From positions 208,556 to 272,555 of the forward strand of contig NZ_JACHGF010000009.1 in the NCBI RefSeq assembly GCF_014202275.1: DNA of 64,000 nucleotides, given 5' to 3'. The notes beneath the pieces were generated by a model. It was given only the letters and a program-made list of their open reading frames with translations. It searched no databases and had not been told where the DNA came from. Below, one piece after another: positions 1 through 9,788 of the stretch (the first letter of the stretch is position 1; each line of letters opens with the position of its first letter). This DNA comes from Rhabdobacter roseus (lineage in GTDB: Bacteria > Bacteroidota > Bacteroidia > Cytophagales > Spirosomataceae). The position numbers were made by a program, and so were the translations under genes.

Positions 1-1683
1 ATCCCGGCCCAAAGCGTAAAAAAGCTCAACGACACCACCTATGTCTTCGACCTGGGACGGAATATAGCCGGGATCAGTCAGATCAGCGTCCAGGGCCCGG
101 CCGGAACGACCCTGCGCCTGAAGCACGGCGAACGCCTCTATGACAACGGCCGGGTGGACCTCTCCAACATCGACGTGCACTACCGCCCCACCGACGACGC
201 GGACCCTTTCCAGACCGATATTTTTATCCTGGCCGGTAAGGGCGAAGAACGTTTTATGCCCCGCTTCAACTACAAAGGATTTCAGTATGTGGAAGTGACC
301 AGCAGCCAGCCGCTCTCCCTGACGCAGGAGAGCCTAAAGGGGTACTTCATGCACAGCGACGTGCCACCAGTGGGGCGGGTGCGGTCGTCTAATCCTACGT
401 TGGACAAAATCTGGTGGGCTACCAACAACGCCTACCTCTCCAACCTCTTTGGGTACCCTACCGACTGCCCCCAGCGCGAAAAAAACGGCTGGACCGGCGA
501 CGCCCACATTGCCATCGAAACCGGCCTATACAATTTTGACGGCATCACGGTGTACGAAAAATGGATGGCCGACCACCGCGACGAGCAGCAGCCCAACGGG
601 GTACTTCCGGCCATTATTCCTACCAGCGGCTGGGGCTACCACTGGGCCAACGGCCCCGACTGGACCAGCACCATTGCGCTCATTCCCTGGAATATCTACC
701 TCTTTTACGGCGATACGCAGATCCTGCGCGACAACTACGACAACATCAAGCGCTACGTGGATTACATCCACCAGCAGAGTCCCGGCGGGCTCACCGCCTG
801 GGGCCTGGGCGACTGGGTACCGGTGAAGTCGAAGTCGCCCGTGGAGCTGACTTCTTCGGCCTACTACTTCGTTGATGCCCGCATTTTGGCCCAAGCCGCC
901 AAGCTGCTGGATAAACCCGCTGACCACCAAAAGTACACCGCCCTGGCCGAGCAGATCAAAAGCGCCATCAACGCCAAGTACCTCGATACCAGCACCGGGC
1001 TCTACGGCAGCGGCCTCCAAACCGAGCTGAGCGTACCCCTGCATTGGGGCCTCGTACCGGACGAACACCAAGCGGCCGTAGCCCAAAACCTGGCCCGGCG
1101 CGTGGCCGCCGATGGATACCACCTGGACGTGGGCCTGCTGGGTACCAAAGCCCTCCTGAACGCCCTGAGCGAAAACGGCCACGCGGAGACGGCTTACCAA
1201 CTCGCCGCCCAGGAAACTTTTCCCTCCTGGGGCTGGTGGATCGTCAACGGCGCCACGACCCTCTACGAAAACTGGCCCATCGACGCCAAGTCGGACATTT
1301 CGATGAACCACATCATGTTTGGGGAAATCGGGGCCTGGTTCTACAAAGCCCTGGGCGGCATCAAGCCTGATCCCGAGCAGCCCGGCTTTAAAAACATCCT
1401 GCTGGAGCCCCACTTTGTCAAAGGGCTCAACCACTTTGAGGCGTCCTACCTCAGCCCGCGGGGGGAGGTACTTTCAGCCTGGCAACGAACCGAACTTGGC
1501 ATCACCTACAGGGTGGTGGTACCGCCCAACGCCACCGCCACGCTGACGCTACCGGCGGCCGAAGGAAGCACCATGTACCTGAACGAGAAGCTGGTCAAAC
1601 CGTCACCAACCAGTCCAAAAAACGCAAAACCCGTTCACCGCCTCACGGCAGGCACCTACCGCTTCGAGTTGCCGGGGCTCTGA
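1..1683 (+). CDS. Alpha-L-rhamnosidase, GH78, 3' part (start lies before the window)
   Basis: The frame is open from base 1, so the gene begins upstream; at least 560 codons are present. The first part (to about base 330) reads as the jelly-roll domain found before the GH78 catalytic barrel, with the family-like stretch LRLKHGERLYDNGRVD. The (alpha/alpha)6 catalytic domain follows, marked by DCPQREKNGWTGDA from base 463, which matches the GH78 signature DCPQR..xGWTGDA containing an acidic catalytic-site residue. A C-terminal beta-sandwich ends at 1681 with TGA. The family removes terminal alpha-L-rhamnose from plant or bacterial glycans, outside the cytoplasm in Bacteroidota. The signal peptide cannot be seen. 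Next to sugar-acid genes (11938-15793) it makes rhamnose a candidate substrate of the first locus, which is inference. Confidence 0.9.
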   Translation: MPAQSVKKLNDTTYVFDLGRNIAGISQISVQGPAGTTLRLKHGERLYDNGRVDLSNIDVHYRPTDDADPFQTDIFILAGKGEERFMPRFNYKGFQYVEVTSSQPLSLTQESLKGYFMHSDVPPVGRVRSSNPTLDKIWWATNNAYLSNLFGYPTDCPQREKNGWTGDAHIAIETGLYNFDGITVYEKWMADHRDEQQPNGVLPAIIPTSGWGYHWANGPDWTSTIALIPWNIYLFYGDTQILRDNYDNIKRYVDYIHQQSPGGLTAWGLGDWVPVKSKSPVELTSSAYYFVDARILAQAAKLLDKPADHQKYTALAEQIKSAINAKYLDTSTGLYGSGLQTELSVPLHWGLVPDEHQAAVAQNLARRVAADGYHLDVGLLGTKALLNALSENGHAETAYQLAAQETFPSWGWWIVNGATTLYENWPIDAKSDISMNHIMFGEIGAWFYKALGGIKPDPEQPGFKNILLEPHFVKGLNHFEASYLSPRGEVLSAWQRTELGITYRVVVPPNATATLTLPAAEGSTMYLNEKLVKPSPTSPKNAKPVHRLTAGTYRFELPGL

Positions 1684-1743
1684 GGCAAAGCGCGGGAGGT
1701 ACTTCCCGGGGAAGCGTCGGCTTCACAGGCAGAAGAGACCACC

Positions 1744-2298
1744 CTACTCTATCTTGTGATCGTTGATTGTTTGGACAAACCTCGCCAGCAGTTCCTCTAC
1801 CGCGCTAAGGGTACCTTCGTCCGTGATTGTATGGTCTGCACTTATTTTTGTTTTAGCGTGCTGAATAACCAATTGCAGATTTTCGATATTTTTAGCTTCC
1901 AGGGCTTTCAGCGTTTCCATCAATGCCCGGTGCCCGTAGGTACCATCCGTTGAGGCGGTAATGAGCATGGTCGGTTTATGGGGGAATTCAGCCGTAGAAA
2001 CGGTCCAGTCAATCGCGTTTTTCAAGGAACCGGGTACTCCGCGGGCGTATTCAGGCGTACAGATGAGTAGGCCGTTGGCCGTGCGGAGTAGCTGCCGGAA
2101 CTCCGCTACGGAAGCATCTACCTTTTCGCCGTCGTGGTCCGGGTTAAATGACGGAAGGCTCCCGATGCCCTCATACACGATCATATCCAGGCGGTCAGCC
2201 GCCAAATCGGCCAAGGCTTTGATCAGGCTGTGATTTACGGAATTTTGCCGGGTACTTCCCGCAATGGCTACTACCCTGGGCTTGCGTTGAGGTATCAT
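1744..2298 (-). CDS. NAD(P)H-dependent FMN reductase, flavodoxin-like
   Basis: A protein of 184 residues starting MIPQRKPRVVAIAGSTR. The frame continues upstream, but that extension runs into the end of the neighbouring peptidase gene and is proline/lysine-rich filler, so the internal ATG at 2296-2298 is preferred. The N-terminal beta strand followed by GSTRQNSVNHSL is the FMN-phosphate loop of the NADPH-dependent FMN reductase family (ArsH/SsuE/azoreductase-like), and CTPEYARGVPGSLKNAIDW matches its flavin-contacting loop (PEYN..PG.LKNAIDW in relatives). It should be a cytoplasmic flavin or quinone reductase; the physiological acceptor cannot be told. It starts 19 bases after the stop of the M28 peptidase gene on the same strand, so the two are probably co-transcribed. 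Confidence 0.85.
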   Translation of the reverse strand: MIPQRKPRVVAIAGSTRQNSVNHSLIKALADLAADRLDMIVYEGIGSLPSFNPDHDGEKVDASVAEFRQLLRTANGLLICTPEYARGVPGSLKNAIDWTVSTAEFPHKPTMLITASTDGTYGHRALMETLKALEAKNIENLQLVIQHAKTKISADHTITDEGTLSAVEELLARFVQTINDHKIE

Positions 2299-2317
2299 AG
2301 GAGGTGGATGGCTATAC

Positions 2318-3973
2318 TTACCGCTGGGCTTCCCGGATGGCTTTAAACTCTGACCCTTCTTTCCACTGGGGCCACTTTTCTTCAAAGGCCAGGCGCTTGC
2401 CTACCCGGAAGAGAAGTTTCAGCTCGCTGATGGCTCCTTCCAGGGTCCAGGTGGCGGCGTCGTACTCGTCTGAGGGCTGGTGGTAGCTTTTTTCGGTGTA
2501 CTCCTGCTTGAGTTTCTGGCCGTGCTCCTTCCCTTTCCCAACCACGTCGATGCCGGTTTCGAGGTAGAGGGCGGGGATACCCACTTTGGCAAAATTGAAA
2601 TGGTCGGAGCGGTAGTAGTAGCCCGCTTCGGGGTGGGTTTCGGCGGAAATGTACCCTCCGTCGGCCGCGATGATTTCCTGGGTATAGGTTTCCAGCTCGG
2701 ACTGCCCCTCGCCCACCAGTACCATATCCTTGGTCGGCTCAAAGCGGTTCAGTCCGTCCATGTTGATATTGGCCACGGTGTTCCTGACCGGGTAGATCGG
2801 GTTCTGCGCGTAGTAAGCCGACCCCCACAGTCCCTGCTCCTCGGCCGTTACCGCCAGAAACACGATGGTCCGTTCGGTCTGGATTTTCAGGCTTTTAAAG
2901 GCCCGGGCCAACTCCAGCAGCCCCGCCGTGCCGGTGGCGTTGTCGAGCGCGCCGTTATAGATCGAGTCGCCGGTGGCGTCGGGCGTACCGATGCCCAGGT
3001 GGTCCCAGTGGGCGGTATAGATAAGTACCTCGTCCGGGCGTTTGGAGCCGTTAATCTTGCCAATGACATTGTGGGTTTTGTTGTAGGTGGTCTTGACCGT
3101 CATGGTGGTGCTTAGCTTCACCCCCAGCGGTACCGCCCGAAAGCCACGCTGGTCGGCCTTCGTGAGCAGGTCGGTACTTTGCCCCGCCGATTCCAGCAGG
3201 CGCACCGCCACCGTTTCCGGCAACCAGCCGATCACGTCACAGTTCGGAAGGTTTTTGCCCCGGTTGTCCAGTTGCAGCCGGGACGTATTGAAATTATTCT
3301 GCTGAACCCCAAACGGGTAGCCCGCGGCCTCGGTCCGGTGAATAATGAGGCAGCCCTTGGCACCCTGCCGCGCGGCTTCTTCAAACTTGTAGGTCCAGCG
3401 GCCGTAGTAGGTCATTTCTTTGCCCTTGAAGAGCGTCGTATCCCCCGCCCAGAAACCGGGATCGTTGACCATCACCATCACCACCTTACCCTTGACGTCC
3501 CGGTCGGCGTAGTCGTTCCAGTTGTATTCGGGAGCTACTACCCCGTAGCCGGCAAAGACCAGTTCGGTATTATCCAGGCTGATGTTCGCTTCGGTACGGT
3601 CGGTCCAGATCACGTAGTCGTCGAAGGCCTTCAGGGTACTTGTACCCTTGGGCGAAAGTACTTGCATGCTGGGCGCGGCCGTGGCTTCGATGTTTACCAT
3701 AGGTACTTCCTGCAGGTAGCTCTGGCCGTTGCCGGGTTCCAGGCCCACGGCCTTGAACTGCTTTTGGAGGTACTCAATGGTTTTCGTTTCGCCTTCGGTG
3801 AAGGGCTTCCGCCCCAGAAATTCGTCCGAGGCTAGGACCGCCACGTGTTGTTTGAGGCTATCGGCGCTGAAGGTCGCCAATCCGTCTTCGTGGTCGGAGG
3901 TACTTTGGTCGGTCTCGCAGGCGGCGAGCAGCACCAGGGAAAAGAGCGGTAAAATTTTAAAAAAGGAGTTCAT
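2318..3973 (-). CDS. M28-family zinc aminopeptidase, lipoprotein
   Basis: 551 residues from the ATG at 3971-3973, chosen because it gives a clean lipoprotein signal (MNSFFKILPLFSLVLLAAC, lipid-anchored Cys19); the longer frame to 4069 would bury it. A protease-associated (PA) domain appears inserted at about residues 120-280. The M28 metal centre is visible: AHWDHLG (His322), GALDNATG (Asp344), AEEQG (catalytic Glu378 and ligand Glu379), and later MDG and a SDHFNF histidine. The family cleaves N-terminal residues from peptides with two zinc ions. Here it should be anchored in the cell envelope facing the periplasm. The flavin reductase gene follows 19 bases downstream. Link to the sugar loci: none visible. 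Confidence 0.92.
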   Translation of the reverse strand: MNSFFKILPLFSLVLLAACETDQSTSDHEDGLATFSADSLKQHVAVLASDEFLGRKPFTEGETKTIEYLQKQFKAVGLEPGNGQSYLQEVPMVNIEATAAPSMQVLSPKGTSTLKAFDDYVIWTDRTEANISLDNTELVFAGYGVVAPEYNWNDYADRDVKGKVVMVMVNDPGFWAGDTTLFKGKEMTYYGRWTYKFEEAARQGAKGCLIIHRTEAAGYPFGVQQNNFNTSRLQLDNRGKNLPNCDVIGWLPETVAVRLLESAGQSTDLLTKADQRGFRAVPLGVKLSTTMTVKTTYNKTHNVIGKINGSKRPDEVLIYTAHWDHLGIGTPDATGDSIYNGALDNATGTAGLLELARAFKSLKIQTERTIVFLAVTAEEQGLWGSAYYAQNPIYPVRNTVANINMDGLNRFEPTKDMVLVGEGQSELETYTQEIIAADGGYISAETHPEAGYYYRSDHFNFAKVGIPALYLETGIDVVGKGKEHGQKLKQEYTEKSYHQPSDEYDAATWTLEGAISELKLLFRVGKRLAFEEKWPQWKEGSEFKAIREAQR

Positions 3974-4335
3974 GCGTATGCTAGAAAAGTAGGGCGAGGT
4001 TGGTGAAGCCTTATTCGTGGTTTGCTGCTGAAATATATCAAAAAAATGGGACATAGTACTTTGAACCAAGACGGAGCGGGCTTGAAGTTGAAAAAAAGGC
4101 GTAAAGCACAGGCAAGTACCCCGAAATAATTCCGGCTGATCGGCGCTGTTGCGTATGGCTGGTTTACTTATTTTCCAAAATGCTTAAACCAACTTGTTAC
4201 GGAGAAGTTAGTTTGGGATAGATAGGGTACTTTACTCGCTTCGAAGGTCCATGAGAGGTACGCTATGTATCTATTTCAGGCTTAATCAGTTTCTTTTTCT
4301 TGTACTCATCAAATATATTATGAAGATTTGTAAAG
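3974..4335. other. Divergent intergenic region
   Basis: 362 bases between the start of the M28 gene (minus) and the first ECF sigma gene (plus), so it must hold both promoters. It is AT-rich towards 4336. I found no convincing match to the Bacteroidota promoter TTTG-N17-23-TAnnTTTG, no long hairpin and no small gene. GTAC tetramers occur here too, for example in the stretches around 4056, 4117 and 4228. Confidence 0.5.
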
Positions 4336-4935
4336 ATGGCAGCTGATCAGCCCCTACATGATGAAGAGTACGTGCTCTGGCAACGCTTCAAAAGCGGTGA
4401 TCAAGAGGCCTTTGCGCTGCTATATGAGCAGTACGTCGGGATACTGTACAACTACGGCTACCACATCACCCCCCATACTGCACTGGTGCAAGACGCCATT
4501 CAGGATTTGTTTACGGATTTGTGGCGAACCCGGCAAAACTTGTCGGACACGACTTCTGTGAAGTACTATCTTTTTCGGTCGCTCCGCCGGAAGATTCATC
4601 GCTTATCTGAAACGTATCAAACCCTGCAATCCATTCCGGAATCCGACAATCTACCGGACATTCCCCATATCCTTTCGCAAGAAGCCCTACGGATTGAAAA
4701 AGATACTCAGGAGGAGTTGATCCGCCAGCTGCAGCAAGCCCTTACTAACCTACCGGAGCGCCAGCAAGAAGCCATCCGGCTGCGCTTTTTCGATGGGTTC
4801 GAGCTTCGGGAGGTAGCTTCAATCATGCAAATGAATGAGCAGTCGGTACGGAATTTAATCCAGCGCTCCATCAAAAAGTTGCGCCAAGCCTTTGAGCTTC
4901 TCCCAGTTCTGATGTTTTGTCATCAATTCATCTAA
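4336..4935 (+). CDS. ECF RNA polymerase sigma factor (Bacteroidetes FecI-like)
   Basis: 199 residues. Region 2 lies at about residues 20-95 (FKSGDQEAFALLYEQY, then QDAIQDLFTDLWRTR), and region 4 at about 130-185 (LPERQQEAIRLRFFDGFELREVASIMQMNEQSVRNLIQRSIKKLR), with the helix-turn-helix that reads the -35 element. The order sigma, FecR, STN-type SusC, SusD is the known trans-envelope signalling arrangement: substrate binding at SusC is passed to FecR, which releases this sigma factor to transcribe the importer genes. FecR starts 90 bases downstream. A second, clearly paralogous gene lies at 16427. Confidence 0.93.
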   Translation: MAADQPLHDEEYVLWQRFKSGDQEAFALLYEQYVGILYNYGYHITPHTALVQDAIQDLFTDLWRTRQNLSDTTSVKYYLFRSLRRKIHRLSETYQTLQSIPESDNLPDIPHILSQEALRIEKDTQEELIRQLQQALTNLPERQQEAIRLRFFDGFELREVASIMQMNEQSVRNLIQRSIKKLRQAFELLPVLMFCHQFI

Positions 4936-5025
4936 AAAAATCCAGCAAAAAGTGAGTTAAATACACAAAAAATCTCTTTGGTACTTTCGAAGGATTAGAT
5001 ATATAGTACTTTACCTTCCTGATAT

Positions 5026-6138
5026 ATGAATTATTCCTCTTTTAAATCTGAAGATTTTTTAATGGATCCTGCTTTCGTCCAGTGGATTAAACAGGATAAA
5101 TACAATGATTTTTGGGAAAATTATCAAAAAAAGCATCCTCACCAAGCGTTGGAAATTCAGCGGGCCCGTTTAATTATACAGGCGGCGGCTACGCTGCCCG
5201 TGGCACCATTGAGTGATGATTCGCGCATAGGAATGTGGCAAAATGTGCAACAGAAAGTAGTGAGTAATACCGCATATGAAGCAGAAGTACCTACAAGACA
5301 CACCCCCTTTCGTTCGTGGGTGTGGTGGGCGGCAGCCTCTATTGTGCTGGTAAGCGGCTGGCTGGGCTGGCAAGCGCTTCGCCCCCCACAAGCGGTAAGT
5401 ACAGCGTACGAGCAACTCATGGACCAGACTACCGCCGAAAATCAGAAGCTGATACAGCATACCAATGCCTCCAACCGGCCCATGCTCATCAGTTTACCCG
5501 ATGGTAGTTCGGCTTTATTACAAAAAGACAGCCGGATAAGCTATTCAGCACAGGAGTATGGGACCTCTAAACGAGAGGTACTTCTGTCGGGAGAAGCTTT
5601 CTTTGAAGTAGTAAAAGATCCCCAAGTACCTTTTTATGTATTTGCTAATGAGCTTGTTACCAAGGTATTAGGCACCAGCTTTACGGTTCAAGCCTACGAA
5701 GCCGACCGGGAAGTAAATGTATTTGTAAAAACGGGTAAGGTTTCTGTCTACACCAACAAAGAGTTCGAAACCCGGGCCAAGCCCGGAAAACCGGAAAAGG
5801 AAGCGGTGGTACTTTCACCTAATCAACTGATCACGCTGCACCGGGAAAGCCTTCGGCTGTCGCGGATTGCTATGGAGTCATCCAAGTTGCGTGTGCCCCA
5901 AACGCAAACCTCGTTTGAGTTTGACGATACACCCGTTACCCAGATTTTCAAGCTCCTGGAAGAAACGTACGGCATAAGCATTGTGTACGATCAGCAACGG
6001 CTATCGGCATGCAAAATTACGGCCTCCCTTACGGACGAACCCTTACCAGAAAAAATCCGGCTGCTTTGCCAGGGACTCGGGGCCAGCTACACCATTTCCG
6101 ACAAATCAATCCACATCTATTCCAACGGTTGTAATTAA
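5026..6138 (+). CDS. FecR-family anti-sigma/sigma regulator
   Basis: 370 residues. The cytoplasmic N-terminal part (about 1-95, motif FVQWIKQDKYNDFWENY) should bind the sigma factor; a single membrane segment lies at about 98-117 (WVWWAAASIVLVSGW). The periplasmic FecR domain follows (PDGSSALLQKDSRISY, LSGEAFFEVVKDP, TKVLGTSFTVQAY), and the last 70 or so residues resemble the DUF4974 domain, which has an STN-like fold and interacts with the receptor. This is a complete anti-sigma regulator with no truncation. It sits between its sigma gene and susC and pairs with the sigma factor encoded at 4336. Confidence 0.93.
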   Translation: MNYSSFKSEDFLMDPAFVQWIKQDKYNDFWENYQKKHPHQALEIQRARLIIQAAATLPVAPLSDDSRIGMWQNVQQKVVSNTAYEAEVPTRHTPFRSWVWWAAASIVLVSGWLGWQALRPPQAVSTAYEQLMDQTTAENQKLIQHTNASNRPMLISLPDGSSALLQKDSRISYSAQEYGTSKREVLLSGEAFFEVVKDPQVPFYVFANELVTKVLGTSFTVQAYEADREVNVFVKTGKVSVYTNKEFETRAKPGKPEKEAVVLSPNQLITLHRESLRLSRIAMESSKLRVPQTQTSFEFDDTPVTQIFKLLEETYGISIVYDQQRLSACKITASLTDEPLPEKIRLLCQGLGASYTISDKSIHIYSNGCN

Positions 6139-6215
6139 TCAATTTCCTAACCTTTACTTATCCTTTAACAACTATGCATTAAAAAGACACTTTACACTTA
6201 CTTCTTACGAAAAAA

Positions 6216-6285
6216 GGTCAGCCGTGCGGCTACACGACTGACCTCTAACCATCTCTCCCTCACAAGTTGGCGCTTAAAAAGGGAG
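6216..6285 (+). promoter_or_regulatory. Hairpin leader between fecR and susC (locus 1)
   Basis: Seen directly: GGTCAG-c-CGTG (6216-6226) pairs with CACG-a-CTGACC (6233-6243) around a six-base loop, one mismatch. A weaker second pairing is CTCCCT (6255-6260) with AGGGAG (6280-6285). No T-run follows. The second ECF locus has hairpins at the equivalent place (18306-18397) with different bases, so the structure rather than the sequence is kept. The position, in the untranslated stretch before susC, would suit a partial terminator, RNA-stability element or attenuator; function is inference. Confidence 0.55.
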
Positions 6286-6331
6286 GGCCTTGCCGAACTG
6301 TTTCTCGTTTCAACAAAACTCTTTCAAATGT

Positions 6332-9300
6332 ATGGAAAATCGTTTACGATTTCGTGGGAAAGCCCTAAAAATCATGCGCATTACTTTTACACAATTGCTA
6401 CTGTCGATGCTGCTGGTCAGCGTGACTTACGCCCACGAAAGCAAAGCTCAGGAACTCCTCAAACGGCGCATTACCCTCACGATGGAAGATCAAACCATCA
6501 AAACGGTATTGTCAAGTATTGAGCAACTCGCTGAAGTAAAATTTCTTTACAGCTCTAACGTCGTCAATTCCGGCCGTAAGATATCCGTGTCGGCCACAAA
6601 TGAGCCATTGGGATTAGTGCTTTCCAAGGTTCTACAACCCTTGCAGCTGGAATATCAAATTTCTGGTAAGCAGATTGTCATCAGTAAAAAGATTTCGTCC
6701 TTGTTTCACCGGGGCGGTGAGCGATTTCTTACTCAACTACCCCTTCCGGACATTACTGTGACGGGTAAGGTCACAGATGAGCGGGGCGAGATGCTTCCCG
6801 GCGTGAGCGTCCTGATCAAGGGCACAAATCGAGGTACGACCACCGACATTGATGGCAGCTACACCGTAGTAGTGCCAGATGCGAGGGCAGTGCTGGTGTT
6901 TAGCTTTGTGGGCTACCAGTCGATTGAGGAAGTAGTAGGCAACCGAACCACGTTGTCGGTAGCGCTTCAGAGCGATACCAAAGCGCTGGAAGAAGTAGTA
7001 GTGGTAGGCTATGGTACCATGAAAAAACGGGATATGACCGGCGCTGTATCACAGATCAACACCAATAAATTACAAAATGAGGCCCCTGCTCAGGTACAGG
7101 ATTTGCTTAGAGGCAACGCGGCTGGCTTGAATGTGGGCTACTCTGCTTCGGCAAAAGGAGGAGGTTCGCTGCAAATTCGGGGACGGACCTCGTTCAATGC
7201 GGGTACCAGTCCGCTCATTGTACTGGATGGTGCCATTTACTACGGGCAGCTATCCGATATTAACCCAAACGACATTGAAACGGTTGATGTACTTAAAGAT
7301 GCCAGTTCGGCGGCCGTGTTTGGAGCTAAGGCGGCCAGTGGAGTTATATTGGTAACGACCAAGAAAGGGAAAACCGGCAAGCCAAAGATCAATTACAGTA
7401 CTACACTGGGGGTAGCCACGATGGCCGTAAACCAGCCGGTACATGACGCCGAAAGCTTCGTATCCTGGCGTTCAGATGTCTTTAAAAGCATTAATCCCAA
7501 TGCCCAGGCCTACCGTTTCGACGATCCTCGTAACCTACCGTCCAACATCACTACGGATCAATGGCTGGCTTATGACGGCTCTTCCGGTGATCCGGTACGC
7601 GTGTGGTTGCGAAGGCTCAACATGCAACCCATGGAGATCGATAATTATATAGCGGGCCGTAGTGTAAACTGGTATGATCAGGTATTTCAAAACGGTTTTC
7701 GCCAGGATCACAACGTCAGTGTTTCGGGTAGAAATGATGGTGTTTCCTACTATTTAGGAGCAGGGTACCTCAATAACCAGGGCATTATTGTGGGCGATCA
7801 ATTTTCCACGGTGCGTACCCGGGCCAACATTGAGGCCAACATTACGCGTTTTCTTTCTGTGGGAATGAATACTCTCTTTTCTGTTCGGGACGAAAGTGCT
7901 GTACCGCACAGTTGGGGACAAATCACCAGCCTGTCGCCCTGGGGAAACGAATTTGATCAAAACGGCATGATGCAGTTTCGTCCAAACCAGGAAGTGAGCG
8001 GAGGCGTAAACCCTGCCTACGATCCGAGCTTCATCGACCGATTGGACAAAACGACTACCCTCAACTCCACTATTTTTGGTAAAGTGACGCTCCCGCTCGG
8101 CATTACTTACCAGATCAATTTTACTCCTCAGTTTGAGTTTTACGAACGGTATAACCACGAAAGTGCCCGGCATATCGAATGGGCGGCTTTTGGTGGAAGG
8201 GCTTCCCGTCGACAACGTAAAACCTTCTACTGGCAGGTGGATAACATCGTCAAATGGAACAAAGAATTTACCGATCACCGGTTCGATGTTACGCTATTGG
8301 CCAACGCCGAGAAATTTCAGCGCTGGGATAACACCATGACGAACGAAAACTTCGATCCGAATGATCAGCTGGGCTATCATAACCTCAGTGCTGGTATCAA
8401 TCCGATCTTGTCCGTCAACGACGAGTACAGTACCGGCGATGCGCTCATGTCACGCCTACTCTACACGTTTAAGGATCGGTACATGTTTACAGGTACTTTC
8501 CGGCGCGACGGTTATTCGGCCTTCGGACAGAGCAACCCCCGCGCCAATTTTGGCTCGATCGCGCTGGGTTGGGTATTCAGCGACGAGAATTTCATCATGA
8601 CGAGCAACTGGTTTAGCTACGGAAAATTGCGGGCGTCGTGGGGTAGTAACGGAAACCGGGATATTGGTCGCTATGCCGCCATGGCCGACCTGACCACCGG
8701 CAAGTACCTTTATGTACGTCCGGATGGTACTTTGATACAGGCAAGCCAGCTATGGGTAAACCGGATGGCCAACCGGAGCCTTCGCTGGGAGCGTAATACC
8801 TCCCTGAACCTAGGTCTCGATTTTGGTCTATTTAACAACAAAATAGACGGGACGATTGAGGTATACCAAATGAACTCCACCGATTTGCTGGTTCAACGGA
8901 GTTTGCCCAACGTGATCGCTTTTGACTGGGTTATGGATAATCTGGGCGAAGTACAAAACAGAGGAGTGGAATTGACGCTGAATACCATCAACATGAATAG
9001 GGATAATTTCTCCTGGCGAACCAATTTCAACTTCCAGCTCAATCGGAATAAAATCGTACACGTGTACCGCAACTATGACGCCGACGGCAATGAACTGAGT
9101 GATATTTCCAACCGATGGTTCATTGGCAAGCCCATCGACGTAATCTGGGATTGGAAACCGCTCGGCGTTTGGCAGCTAGGACAGGAGGAGGAAGCACGGG
9201 TGTACGGACTTTCGCCTGGAGATTATCGCCTGGAAGATGTGAACGGAGATGGCCGTCTGGATCAAAACGACCGACAATTTCTGGGATTCAGTGAGCCTCG

Positions 9301-9757
9301 TTTCCGCTGGTCGATGCGAAATGAGTTTCAATTCTTCAAACACTTCGATGCTTCTTTCATGATGTACTCGCTCTTGGGGCATCAATCCAGCTTCAACTGG
9401 TTGAAAAGCCGAAATGGCTTCCCGGACCGGATGAATTCGTACCAATTCCCCTACTGGACTCCCGAAAACCCCTCGAACGAATGGGCCCGCATCAACTCTA
9501 ACGAAGGAAGTACTACGGGTTTCAACCTATATCGCAAACGCTCCTTTGTCCGTCTGGATAACGTATCACTGGCCTATACTATCCCTAAGCCCGTGGTGAA
9601 CAAATATAAAATCGAAAATCTACGTGTATACCTCAATGTGCGCAACGCCGCTATGTTTTCTCCTCAGTGGTCGCTATGGGACCCTGAGTGGGATCCTGAA
9701 GTAGGCGCTGGCCCGACACCTCGCTTTTTCACTTTTGGCGTCGATCTTACACTTTAA
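6332..9757 (+). CDS. SusC-like TonB-dependent receptor with STN signalling domain (locus 1)
   Basis: About 1141 residues. The ATG at 6332 gives [19 protein letters not shown]; the ATG at 6374 ([12 protein letters not shown]) is a possible alternative and directly opens the signal peptide. In order: signal peptide, STN domain (about 45-100, [20 protein letters not shown]), carboxypeptidase-regulatory-like domain (about 140-215, [22 protein letters not shown]), plug with the SusC signature [13 protein letters not shown], then a 22-stranded barrel ending [10 protein letters not shown]. It imports glycan fragments across the outer membrane using TonB energy; the STN domain marks receptors that also signal to FecR. 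susD follows 31 bases downstream. Confidence 0.95.
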   Translation: MENRLRFRGKALKIMRITFTQLLLSMLLVSVTYAHESKAQELLKRRITLTMEDQTIKTVLSSIEQLAEVKFLYSSNVVNSGRKISVSATNEPLGLVLSKVLQPLQLEYQISGKQIVISKKISSLFHRGGERFLTQLPLPDITVTGKVTDERGEMLPGVSVLIKGTNRGTTTDIDGSYTVVVPDARAVLVFSFVGYQSIEEVVGNRTTLSVALQSDTKALEEVVVVGYGTMKKRDMTGAVSQINTNKLQNEAPAQVQDLLRGNAAGLNVGYSASAKGGGSLQIRGRTSFNAGTSPLIVLDGAIYYGQLSDINPNDIETVDVLKDASSAAVFGAKAASGVILVTTKKGKTGKPKINYSTTLGVATMAVNQPVHDAESFVSWRSDVFKSINPNAQAYRFDDPRNLPSNITTDQWLAYDGSSGDPVRVWLRRLNMQPMEIDNYIAGRSVNWYDQVFQNGFRQDHNVSVSGRNDGVSYYLGAGYLNNQGIIVGDQFSTVRTRANIEANITRFLSVGMNTLFSVRDESAVPHSWGQITSLSPWGNEFDQNGMMQFRPNQEVSGGVNPAYDPSFIDRLDKTTTLNSTIFGKVTLPLGITYQINFTPQFEFYERYNHESARHIEWAAFGGRASRRQRKTFYWQVDNIVKWNKEFTDHRFDVTLLANAEKFQRWDNTMTNENFDPNDQLGYHNLSAGINPILSVNDEYSTGDALMSRLLYTFKDRYMFTGTFRRDGYSAFGQSNPRANFGSIALGWVFSDENFIMTSNWFSYGKLRASWGSNGNRDIGRYAAMADLTTGKYLYVRPDGTLIQASQLWVNRMANRSLRWERNTSLNLGLDFGLFNNKIDGTIEVYQMNSTDLLVQRSLPNVIAFDWVMDNLGEVQNRGVELTLNTINMNRDNFSWRTNFNFQLNRNKIVHVYRNYDADGNELSDISNRWFIGKPIDVIWDWKPLGVWQLGQEEEARVYGLSPGDYRLEDVNGDGRLDQNDRQFLGFSEPRFRWSMRNEFQFFKHFDASFMMYSLLGHQSSFNWLKSRNGFPDRMNSYQFPYWTPENPSNEWARINSNEGSTTGFNLYRKRSFVRLDNVSLAYTIPKPVVNKYKIENLRVYLNVRNAAMFSPQWSLWDPEWDPEVGAGPTPRFFTFGVDLTL

Positions 9758-9788
9758 TGGAGAGGTTCCACAAAAATATAGTAGCAAT

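Noticed and set aside
526..1434. Long minus-strand open frame within the rhamnosidase gene, and similar antisense frames in most GC-rich genes here
   Set aside because: GC-rich codon third positions create open antisense frames; the translations are Val/Gly/Arg-rich without domains, while the sense frames carry clear families.
3974..4335. TAnnTTTG-like boxes upstream of the first ECF sigma gene
   Set aside because: Only imperfect matches (such as TTAGTTTGG) without a properly spaced TTTG box; not reported as a promoter.
6181..6331. Possible tRNA or small RNA gene in the hairpin region
   Set aside because: The hairpins do not form a cloverleaf and there is no CCA end or anticodon arm; treated as an mRNA leader.
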